DNA of 8,522 nt from Planctomycetota bacterium. GTDB lineage: Bacteria > Planctomycetota > Phycisphaerae > Sedimentisphaerales > Anaerohalosphaeraceae. This document shows positions 1-7,615 of the stretch, piece after piece (position 1 is the stretch's first letter; each line of letters starts with the position of its first letter). The position numbers and the translations under genes were made by a program. The stretch is from the NCBI GenBank assembly GCA_012519365.1, contig JAAYQH010000034.1, positions 1-8,522 of the forward strand, given 5' to 3'. A model generated the notes under the pieces. That model was not told the DNA's origin, made no database searches, and saw only the letters and a program-made list of their open reading frames with translations.

Positions 1-1096
1 CCAGTGCACCAACCACCCCCGTCAACACCGCGAACCCCTCGAAGATGACGACCACACCGCTAATAGGAACGCCGATGCTGCGCAAGATACCGATATCACG
101 TCCGCTATGGCTGACAATCATATAGAGCACCACAAAGATGATAAAAACCGTGATCACGCCCAGCATCAAAAATAATAAAATCAGCAGGGCCTGCTCTTTT
201 TCCATCGGGACAATCACGCTGCGCCGATTTTGCAGCCAGCTTTCAACAACAACATGTTCCAGCAAATCCCCCCCCGGTTTGTCTCGATACTCCTTCAGAT
301 GCGCCTGCCACAACGCCTCTACCTGCCCGACGCCCTTGTCAAGGGGTATGCCGGGGCGGAATTTTACAGAGATTTCATTAACACGACGCAAAGGGCTATC
401 CATTCCGCACAAAATCTGGGCTGTTTCGAGGGGAATATACACGGCATTTGCATCTACCTTGACCAGCCCCGTATGACAATTGTCGCTGTAGTAAAAGGTT
501 CGGCTGCTGACCATATCCGTGCCGGCACGTGCCAAGCCCCCTCGGATATTCAACGGAAAACTGCTGATGACCAGTTGATAGGGAAACGGTTCCTCTTCGT
601 GCAGATAATCGCCGTTTGGCCCGCGTCGTACAACCAGATCGATCCCCAGAACGCACCCTTCCAGCGACGGATTATACACCGGCACAAACGCCAGGGCCGG
701 ATTGCCCCTGCGAAAATAAAGACTTTCGCCAAAACCAGTCGCCTTTGCGTGCCGCTGAGGGTCGATGCCGACAATCTCGATGCCCATATTCCACGCTCCG
801 CCCGGCTGGGACATCAACCCGACCTGCCGCACCACCGGCGAGACGGCCAGCACAAAGGGCTGCTGCTCAAGCCGCTCGACAAACGGCTCATAGTACCCAA
901 AACCCACCAGGGAATCACTGCTGATAACACAGTCACCCACATAGCGATGGTTTTTATCGCGAAATTCCTGAACCAACCCATTCATCACGGTCATTACGAC
1001 CACCACAATGAACACACACAGCGCTACGGCCAAGACCGCCAGAATCGTAATTGGCCGTTTTCGAAAATAACGCCATGCAAGGGTCCATTTGTACAT
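1..1096 (-). CDS. ABC transporter permease, FtsX/LolC-LolE type (C-terminus outside window)
   Basis: The frame is open from ATG at 1096 to the window edge, giving 365 codons with no stop, so the C-terminus is missing. The product begins MYKWTLAWRYFRKRP, followed by a membrane helix at about residues 16-38. A large extracytoplasmic (MacB-PCD-like) domain spans about 40-290. A second helix follows at about 303-328 and then the cytoplasmic FtsX signature SGRDIGILRSIG (331-342), with a third helix starting near 346. The stretch WLQNRRSVIVPMEKEQ (287-302) just before helix 2 resembles the W...MEK segment of LolC/LolE. Members of this family form the membrane half of ABC systems that extract lipoproteins or act as mechanotransmission pumps; the ATPase should be a separate protein and is not in the window. 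No convincing Shine-Dalgarno precedes the ATG, and an upstream ATG in another frame stops after three codons. The neighbouring permease at 1222-2574 shares topology and is a likely partner. Family is confident; substrate is inferred. Confidence 0.85.
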   Translation of the reverse strand, partial: MYKWTLAWRYFRKRPITILAVLAVALCVFIVVVVMTVMNGLVQEFRDKNHRYVGDCVISSDSLVGFGYYEPFVERLEQQPFVLAVSPVVRQVGLMSQPGGAWNMGIEIVGIDPQRHAKATGFGESLYFRRGNPALAFVPVYNPSLEGCVLGIDLVVRRGPNGDYLHEEEPFPYQLVISSFPLNIRGGLARAGTDMVSSRTFYYSDNCHTGLVKVDANAVYIPLETAQILCGMDSPLRRVNEISVKFRPGIPLDKGVGQVEALWQAHLKEYRDKPGGDLLEHVVVESWLQNRRSVIVPMEKEQALLILLFLMLGVITVFIIFVVLYMIVSHSGRDIGILRSIGVPISGVVVIFEGFAVLTGVVGAL

Positions 1097-1149
1097 AAAA
1101 TTTGTTTTTAAGAGTTCATTTCTGGGTTCTTCGTAGAAGCGGAGAGCGT

Positions 1150-1209
1150 AGATTTGAGTTTTGAGTGGATTGTTCAGCACTCCAAACTCAAATCTTCAAA
1201 CTAAAAACT
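1150..1209. repeat. Heptanucleotide repeats forming an inverted repeat
   Basis: Read on the minus strand, the spacer contains imperfect 7-base units in a row: AGTTTTT, AGTTTGA, AGATTTG, AGTTTGG (1209-1182). After a short centre come two perfect ACTCAAA units (1166-1153). The arms at 1150-1166 and 1179-1195 are complementary at 16 of 17 positions around a 12-base loop. The stem is AT-rich and is not followed by a T-tract, so it is a poor candidate for an intrinsic terminator. It lies between two permease genes. It could be an intergenic repeat of the short-tandem or palindromic kind, or a processing or stability element in the transcript. Confidence 0.7.
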
Positions 1210-1221
1210 GCCAAAACCATC

Positions 1222-2574
1222 TTATTCATATCGTAAAATTTCCACCGGTTTGACCCGAGCGGCAGTAATCGCCGGAATCAACGCCCCCAGCGCCGCAGCG
1301 GCGATACCGGCCGCGGCAATCCACCACACCGAGGCCCAGTTGACCGTATTGGGAATCCGCGAAAACATATACGTACTTGCCTGCCAGAGCTTTAGGCCAA
1401 AGACCGTGCTGATAGTCTGCTCGATGGCATTGATATGTCGGGTAAAGACGCACCCCAGCCCAATACCCAATGCAGCCCCCAGCGTACCGGCCACCATACC
1501 GAAGACAACAAAAATCATTGCCACCGACCCACTGCCAAGCCCGCAGCTTTTCAGGATGGCAATATCTTTCCGCCGTGTCATCACAATCAGATAAAAAATA
1601 CACAACACCAGCAAAATAATCCCAAGGCTGACCAATCCGAAAATAAACAGCAGCACCCGCAACTGCTTGTGATATTCGGCGATAAGTTGCGCCTGCATCT
1701 GCCGGGTGGATTGAATGTCGGCCCGTGAATACCATGCGAACCGTTCTTGGGCAAACCGATTCCACACGCCGCTGATCACCGCCATTGCAACTTCTTCATC
1801 GACACCGCCGGCAAGACGGATTTGAATCACATCGGCACTGACCGGCGCGTTCGGATACAACACCTGCGACAATGTCTCAAGGGGCAAATACACAAACGAC
1901 TCATCAAGATCGCTGACCCCCGTCATCACCACATCGGCTATGGTAAAGCGAATCACCTGACGGCGGATCTGAGGGCGGTCCCCGGAACCCGTCGAATCGT
2001 TCGCCTGAGGCTGGGCCGTGCCGGTAGTCAAAACCGCCGGCTTGCCCAAAAACTCGCGAATCTGCTGCATATCATAGCGATCGGTCTTTTCGTCAGGGCG
2101 TGACAATACGCCGATGCCGACCAAGCCGCCGACTTGACCGTCGGGCCAATTCCCAAAATCAATCTGTTTGGCCGGCTTGCCATTCTGAAAAACCAAAGCG
2201 CTGTCCAGCGGACTGACCTCAAGCTGCTGCGGAAGCTCGATTCCACAGACCTTAACCGGCCGTACACGACCGGGACCACTGAGCAAAAGCCCCTGCCCAT
2301 TCAGCACCGCCGCAGCCGCCTGAACCGCTTCGGTTTCTTCCAGCTGTGCGATCAGCACCTCGTAATCCGAAATCCGAAGCCCTGACGGCGCTTGAATCAG
2401 CACATCCCCCAAATAGCGGCCGACACTGTTTTCAACGGCGTCAATGAAGCCGGTAAACAGGCTGTCGGTTACAATCAGCAGCGCACAACTCAGCGCCACG
2501 GCCGCTACACTGAGCAATACAATCAGCCGCCGCTGAAGATACTTCAGACATAAAATCCATCCGAGATGCTTCAT
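1222..2574 (-). CDS. ABC transporter permease, FtsX/MacB (Lol-like) family
   Basis: The product has 450 residues from ATG at 2574. An in-frame TTG at 2592 would add six residues (MSCEPR), but the ATG start lets MKHLGWILCLKYLQRRL align with the MYKWTLAWRYFRKRP start of the next gene, so I prefer it. Topology is that of the family: helix 1 at about 17-38, a large periplasmic domain at about 40-300, helix 2 at about 305-331, the cytoplasmic signature RRKDIAILKSCG (334-345), helix 3 at about 350-377, and helix 4 at about 416-437. The C-terminus VKPVEILRYE matches the usual P-E-LRYE ending. It begins 31 bases after the lysS stop, with no clear Shine-Dalgarno, so it is probably cotranscribed with lysS. 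With the downstream permease it could form a LolC/LolE-like heterodimer for lipoprotein release, but a MacB-like export role is also possible. No ATPase is visible. Confidence 0.9.
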   Translation of the reverse strand: MKHLGWILCLKYLQRRLIVLLSVAAVALSCALLIVTDSLFTGFIDAVENSVGRYLGDVLIQAPSGLRISDYEVLIAQLEETEAVQAAAAVLNGQGLLLSGPGRVRPVKVCGIELPQQLEVSPLDSALVFQNGKPAKQIDFGNWPDGQVGGLVGIGVLSRPDEKTDRYDMQQIREFLGKPAVLTTGTAQPQANDSTGSGDRPQIRRQVIRFTIADVVMTGVSDLDESFVYLPLETLSQVLYPNAPVSADVIQIRLAGGVDEEVAMAVISGVWNRFAQERFAWYSRADIQSTRQMQAQLIAEYHKQLRVLLFIFGLVSLGIILLVLCIFYLIVMTRRKDIAILKSCGLGSGSVAMIFVVFGMVAGTLGAALGIGLGCVFTRHINAIEQTISTVFGLKLWQASTYMFSRIPNTVNWASVWWIAAAGIAAAALGALIPAITAARVKPVEILRYE

Positions 2575-2605
2575 TCTGGGCTCACAGGACAAAGACGCAC
2601 CAGCG

Positions 2606-4087
2606 CTATTCGATAGGCTCTTTTTCCGCTTTCACAGCCGCCGGTTTGAGCAGGGGAAACAAGATCACATCGCGAATACTGGTCGCGTTGGTCAGCAGCA
2701 TCATCAACCTGTCAATGCCGATCCCCAACCCGCCGGCCGGAGGCATCCCATATTTCAGGGCGGTAATGAAATCGTCATCCATTTTGGCCATGCTTTCCTC
2801 CTCCGGCAAACCGCGAAGCTGCCGGCGGAAATTGGCCTCCTGTACATCCGGATCATTCAATTCGGTATAGGCGTTGGCCAGTTCCATCATTCCGACGAAC
2901 AGTTCAAACCGCTCGGCAAAACGCGGGTCTGTTTTGCTCTGACGCGTTAGCGGACAAATCGCCGCCGGATAATCCATCACAAATGTCGGATTAACCAAAT
3001 GCTCTTCGACAACGGCCTCGAACACCTCGTTCACAACCACCGCGTCATCTTTATTGGACTCTTCAATACCCAACTGCTGTGCGCGGCGCCGTACCGACGC
3101 CATATCCTCCATATCACAGTGGGCGTATTCTTTAAGCAAGTCGGCGTATCGCGCCCGTCGCCACGGACGACTATAGTCAATGGTCAGCGTCCCAAAAGGC
3201 AAAATCGACGAGGAACAGTGCCTCTCGATCAAATGGCAGATCAGCTCCTCCGTCAGGTCCATCATCACCCTATAATCGGCATAAGCCTGATACAATTCCA
3301 TCATTGTGAATTCAGGATTATGCCGTGTGCTGAGCCCTTCATTGCGAAAACTGCGATTAATCTCAAACACTTTTTCCATCCCGCCGACCAGTAGCCGTTT
3401 GAGAAACAATTCCGGCGCAATCCGCAAATACAGGTCAATGTCAAGCGTATTGTGATGTGTGATAAACGGACGTGCCGCCGCCCCGCCGGCAACCGTCTGC
3501 ATCATCGGCGTTTCCACCTCAAGAAAGCCTCTGTCGGCCAGAAACCGGCGAATCGTCGCGGCGATTTCACTGCGCTGTTTGAACCGCTGCATCACCTCCG
3601 GATTGGCCCACAAATCCACATACCGCATCCGATACCGCATGTCCACATCTGCCAGGCCGTGAAATTTTTCCGGCGGCGGCAGCAGTGCTTTACTCAGCAG
3701 GCTCACCGACTCACACCACACCGTAATCTCGCCGGTCTTGGTTCGTCCCAGCAGACCCTCTGCGCCAAGAAGATCACCCAATTCCAGCAGTTTGACCATC
3801 TCCCAGCATTCAGCCAGCAGCTTTTTACTCAACCCAAGCTGAATCGTGCCGCTCGAGTCGCGTAGGGTAATAAAAATCAGTTTGCCGATGTCACGCAGCA
3901 GTACAATCCGCCCGGCACAACGCGCCCGCTTCCCTTCAATATCATCCGTATAAGCAGCCTTGATCACTGCTGCCGGCTGGACGCCGTCAAAACGATCGCC
4001 ATAGGGATCCACCCCCAGCGCACGGAGTTTATCCAGTTTGTCTCGGCGCTGCTGTTCAAACTTGCTTCGCGATACGTGTTCGTTCAA
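2606..4087 (-). CDS. lysS: Lysyl-tRNA synthetase, class II
   Basis: This enzyme charges tRNA-Lys with lysine using ATP, in the cytoplasm. The product has 493 residues, close to the roughly 500 usual for bacterial LysRS. An N-terminal OB-fold anticodon-binding domain spans about 55-135, including GRIVLLRDIGKLIFITLRD. Class II motif 1 lies around FLADRGFLEVETPMMQ (182-197), followed by GGAAARPFITHHN (201-213). Motif 2 contains FRNEGLSTRHNPEFTMMELY (247-266). The late lysine/ATP-site region MELANAYTELND is at 401-412, and motif 3 is GGLGIGIDRLMMLLTNATSIRD (452-473). All look intact. The start is TTG: the codon just before it is a TGA stop in the same frame, no ATG or GTG start lies nearby in frame, and a Shine-Dalgarno sits 7 bases upstream. 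It ends with a short lysine- and glutamate-containing tail after motif 3. It follows the protease gene by 55 bases and precedes a permease by 31, which suggests one transcript. Confidence 0.98.
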   Translation of the reverse strand: MNEHVSRSKFEQQRRDKLDKLRALGVDPYGDRFDGVQPAAVIKAAYTDDIEGKRARCAGRIVLLRDIGKLIFITLRDSSGTIQLGLSKKLLAECWEMVKLLELGDLLGAEGLLGRTKTGEITVWCESVSLLSKALLPPPEKFHGLADVDMRYRMRYVDLWANPEVMQRFKQRSEIAATIRRFLADRGFLEVETPMMQTVAGGAAARPFITHHNTLDIDLYLRIAPELFLKRLLVGGMEKVFEINRSFRNEGLSTRHNPEFTMMELYQAYADYRVMMDLTEELICHLIERHCSSSILPFGTLTIDYSRPWRRARYADLLKEYAHCDMEDMASVRRRAQQLGIEESNKDDAVVVNEVFEAVVEEHLVNPTFVMDYPAAICPLTRQSKTDPRFAERFELFVGMMELANAYTELNDPDVQEANFRRQLRGLPEEESMAKMDDDFITALKYGMPPAGGLGIGIDRLMMLLTNATSIRDVILFPLLKPAAVKAEKEPIE

Positions 4088-4094
4088 TCACGTT

Positions 4095-4100
4095 TCCTTT
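4095..4100 (-). promoter_or_regulatory. Ribosome binding site of lysS (decides a TTG start)
   Basis: On the minus strand AAAGGA lies 7 bases before the TTG at 4087. The in-frame TGA directly before that TTG excludes any longer product, so this site fixes the non-ATG start. Confidence 0.75.
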
Positions 4101-4142
4101 CATCTGTTCAGAAGTCAGATTGTCGTTGGTGCAAAATTCGAG

Positions 4143-6455
4143 TCAAAAATCCGAGTCCAAAGGCACCAATAATGTCTGATCTTCGGTTTGGCTGTCGTCC
4201 GAGTCGCGTTGAACCACAATGGGCTTAAACTCATCCGGCGGCTTGATGGCTACCTCTTTGCCTCGTGCAATCAACTGGGCTTGTGCGACCATCAGGGCTG
4301 TGGCCAGTTGAGGATCAGACTGAAGTGTCGTCTCCAGCGAATGTCGCACCGGCACCGGCCCATCCTGCTCGTGGTCAGCGCGGAACAACACGTCATTATC
4401 CCGCTGCAAATCCAGCATTGTTCGCAGCTCATAGTTGTACATCTTGACCTCGATATCCGGTGCAATGCCCCAATCATCCCGCCCGAGCCGTTCCATCTCG
4501 TAGCGGTTTTTCACACGCTGATCGCTGGGCAAATGGTAATACGCCACGGTATATTTGAGTTGTGAGCCGCCGCCGGTAACAGGGGTAACGACTTGAACAC
4601 TGCCTTTGCCGTAGGTCCGCTCGCCGACCAGAATAGCACGTCGATACAGCGGATCCTGCAAGGCCCCGGCAACGATTTCCGACGCGCTGGCGCTGGCCCC
4701 ATTGATCAGAATAACCAACGGATAATTGGGGTGGGTCCCGCTGCGGCGGGCGATTTCATAGGTCGCCAAACCATTACGCGGCTTGGTTTTGACAATGATC
4801 CCTTCGCTCACAAATAAGTCCACAATCTCGGAGGCACTGCTCAGATAGCCGCCGCTGTTAAATCGCAGATCAAGAATCAGCGCATTAAGGCCCTGCTCCT
4901 CAAGCTCCAGCAAAGTCTTATGCAAATCCGGGGCGCTGTTTTCCGTAAAGGCCGTCAATCGCACATAGCCAATCCGATTGACCGGATCAATCATATAATC
5001 CCAATCGCCGTTTTCCGTGCGGCGCCATCCGCGCAGCGGCTGAACAACGATCTTGTCCCGCACAATTGTAACGTCCCAGGTCTGGCCGGTTGACGGCCGA
5101 CGCACCGTCAGCGTAACCTTCGTTCCCTTGGGGCCGGTGATCTTGCTGACCGCACAGAAAATCGTCATCTCAGCGGTGGACTCGCCGTTAATCGCCACAA
5201 TTTCGTCGTCCGCATCCAGCCCCGATTTATAGGCCGGCGTATCGGGAAGCAAGCTGAGAATCTTCAGCGCGCCGCCGCGTTTGGAAATTTCAACACCGAT
5301 TCCTGTAAACTGCTGAGTCATGCTCTTTTCAAAATCCTGCACATACCACGGCCACACCAGCGTCGTAAACGGATCCAGCGCCGACAGTGCCGCCTCGGAA
5401 AAATTCGCAACAATCACTTCCTGCGGAATCTTCAGCGTCACGGCATTAAGGGCCAAAATCTCGTCAAAAATCCGAATAAAATGGTCGGACTTCATGGTTT
5501 TATCCTCACCGGCAGCCACTTCCTGGCGGATCGCATTTAGCCCGGCTTGCCAGCTTTCAATAGCCTCTGCAGAAGCGGTCCAGGCAATATTTTCGCTGTT
5601 TTTCAGCAGCACCTGGCCGAGCAGTTCACAGCGGCGAAGCGCCTTTTCGGTCATTGCCTTGTAGTCCAGCTCGTGAACATAATTGCTCTCCAGTGCGCTC
5701 AGCGTCCGCAGCAGCATTTCCGGACGTATGCCTTCGTGCCGCTCGGCCGCACTCTCGCCGCAGCTGCTGTCGTTGAGCGATAACTCAATGGCCGCCAGTT
5801 CCGTCATTCTTTCGGCGGCGTCTTTGTAGTCCGGATTGTCTTTGTACAGGTTCATCAGCCAGTAATACCCATGCCCATAAGCATCCATCCACTGGCCGGC
5901 CTGCTCATACTCAGCGGCACGTTCCTTGACCCATTCGATGATCCGCTGGACAAAGGGATCCTCCAGCAGCTCGCCTTTTTGCTGCTCATCCGCGGCATAT
6001 TCCCGCGCCAGCAGAATCGCGGCCATTGCCCGATCAACTGTATTGACATCCGGGATTTCCGCGGCGGCAGTCTGGGCCTCCAATTCCCGAAGCGTCTGGA
6101 TTTGTTCATCCCAGGCCTTTTGCCGTTCGGTTTGTCGATAAGCCTCCAGCCGATCGTGCCATTCGAGTAAGAGCCGAACCTGTTGGGCCTGATCCTCGGT
6201 TATCCGGCCCTCGTCAAGTACCGCTTTGGCGCCCTCAAAGTCGCCGCGTTGTATCCGCTCGACGGCGTCCAGAACCACGGCACTGACCGTTGCGGATTCG
6301 CCCGCTTGATCCCTGTTGGCGGTCGAAGAACTCTCGTATCCGTTTAGCTCTTCATCCGGCTTACAGCCCGAAAAAACCGGCAGCGCCGCGGCCAGTAATA
6401 AAACAAGGAGATAACGAACTCTCAAATTATGCCTGTTTGTTTTCAAAACAATCAC
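4143..6455 (-). CDS. S41 C-terminal processing protease, PDZ-containing lipoprotein
   Basis: A 770-residue envelope serine protease of the CtpA/Tsp family. The N-terminus has basic residues, a hydrophobic core (15-28) and VFSGC, so Cys31 is a likely lipidated residue. Lys follows the cysteine, which under the E. coli rule would not retain it in the inner membrane. Residues 35-320 are charged, helix-rich and partly TPR-like (QRGDFEGAKAVLDEG, 69-83); I do not recognise this region as a named domain. The conserved part begins near LDPFTTLVWP (360-369), followed by a PDZ domain at about 385-455 (GIGVEI, then GLDADDEIVAINGES) and the S41 core at about 490-690. By comparison with family members, Ser592 in SASASEI, Lys617 in GERTYGKGSVQ and Gln621 form the catalytic site; the Ser-Lys spacing of 25 and Lys-Gln spacing of 4 match CtpB. 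The GTG start at 6455 has GGAG touching it; an in-frame TTG at 6446 has the same GGAG at a better spacing of 8, so the true start may be three codons later. Confidence 0.95.
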   Translation of the reverse strand: MIVLKTNRHNLRVRYLLVLLLAAALPVFSGCKPDEELNGYESSSTANRDQAGESATVSAVVLDAVERIQRGDFEGAKAVLDEGRITEDQAQQVRLLLEWHDRLEAYRQTERQKAWDEQIQTLRELEAQTAAAEIPDVNTVDRAMAAILLAREYAADEQQKGELLEDPFVQRIIEWVKERAAEYEQAGQWMDAYGHGYYWLMNLYKDNPDYKDAAERMTELAAIELSLNDSSCGESAAERHEGIRPEMLLRTLSALESNYVHELDYKAMTEKALRRCELLGQVLLKNSENIAWTASAEAIESWQAGLNAIRQEVAAGEDKTMKSDHFIRIFDEILALNAVTLKIPQEVIVANFSEAALSALDPFTTLVWPWYVQDFEKSMTQQFTGIGVEISKRGGALKILSLLPDTPAYKSGLDADDEIVAINGESTAEMTIFCAVSKITGPKGTKVTLTVRRPSTGQTWDVTIVRDKIVVQPLRGWRRTENGDWDYMIDPVNRIGYVRLTAFTENSAPDLHKTLLELEEQGLNALILDLRFNSGGYLSSASEIVDLFVSEGIIVKTKPRNGLATYEIARRSGTHPNYPLVILINGASASASEIVAGALQDPLYRRAILVGERTYGKGSVQVVTPVTGGGSQLKYTVAYYHLPSDQRVKNRYEMERLGRDDWGIAPDIEVKMYNYELRTMLDLQRDNDVLFRADHEQDGPVPVRHSLETTLQSDPQLATALMVAQAQLIARGKEVAIKPPDEFKPIVVQRDSDDSQTEDQTLLVPLDSDF

Positions 6456-6465
6456 TCCGATCCAA

Positions 6466-6508
6466 CATAAAAGAAGACGACAGGACGGCCCTTAAGGCCG
6501 CCCCGCCG
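6466..6508 (-). terminator. Strong hairpin with T-rich tail after fba (terminator or attenuator)
   Basis: On the minus strand the arm at 6508-6496 (CGGCGGGGCGGCC) pairs with 6490-6478 (GGCCGTCCTGTCG) over 13 positions with three G-T(U) wobbles, around a 5-base loop TTAAG. The T-rich run TCTTCTTTTAT follows directly. This fits an intrinsic terminator for the aldolase gene, 57 bases after its stop codon. It ends only about 20 bases before the protease start, which leaves no room for a promoter in between, so readthrough or attenuation is plausible. An 8-base inverted repeat, AAGACGAC at 6527-6520 and GTCGTCTT at 6481-6474 on the minus strand, overlaps the right arm and could form an alternative or extended stem. 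Confidence 0.65.
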
Positions 6509-6564
6509 AAATCAAAAGCGTCGTCTTTGACAACGATGTGTTTTTCGAACCACCGAGCAGCCTG

Positions 6565-7524
<960 letters not shown>

Positions 7525-7587
7525 TTAAGGAACATTAATACATTACGATACGACACACCTGCTGTTTCGCTTCCTGCAGCCGAAAAC

Positions 7588-7615
7588 ACCATAGTTATTG
7601 CCTGACAGCTGTCAG
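7588..7615 (-). promoter_or_regulatory. Possible sigma70-like promoter for fba, overlapping a palindrome
   Basis: On the minus strand CTGACA (7615-7610, five of six bases of TTGACA) is followed after 16 bases by TATGGT (7593-7588, four of six of TATAAT). This would give fba a leader of roughly 70 bases. The -35-like element is half of a perfect 14-base palindrome, CTGACAGCTGTCAG (7602-7615), that also contains the stop codon of the upstream gene. The match is modest, so this is a candidate only. The palindrome could be an operator, or chance. Confidence 0.3.

Noticed and set aside
230..1111. Open frame of 293 codons on the plus strand opposite the first permease
   Set aside because: The minus-strand frame encodes a clear FtsX/Lol-type permease with start motif and membrane helices. 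The plus-strand product shows no coherent protein features.
1150..1195. The inverted repeat after the 1222-2574 permease as an intrinsic terminator
   Set aside because: The stem is AT-rich, the loop is 12 bases, and the sequence after it lacks a T-run; both flanking genes look like members of one system.
4056..4103. Short open frame (16 codons including stop) with an ATG overlapping the lysS start, a possible leader peptide
   Set aside because: It has no Shine-Dalgarno of its own, is not enriched in lysine codons, and overlaps the lysS ribosome binding site. Nothing supports attenuation by it.
7563..7588. Bulged stem TGTTTCG/CGAAAACA in the lptD-fba spacer, considered as the lptD terminator
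   Set aside because: The stem is short and AT-rich, has a bulge, and is not followed by a T-tract in the direction of transcription.
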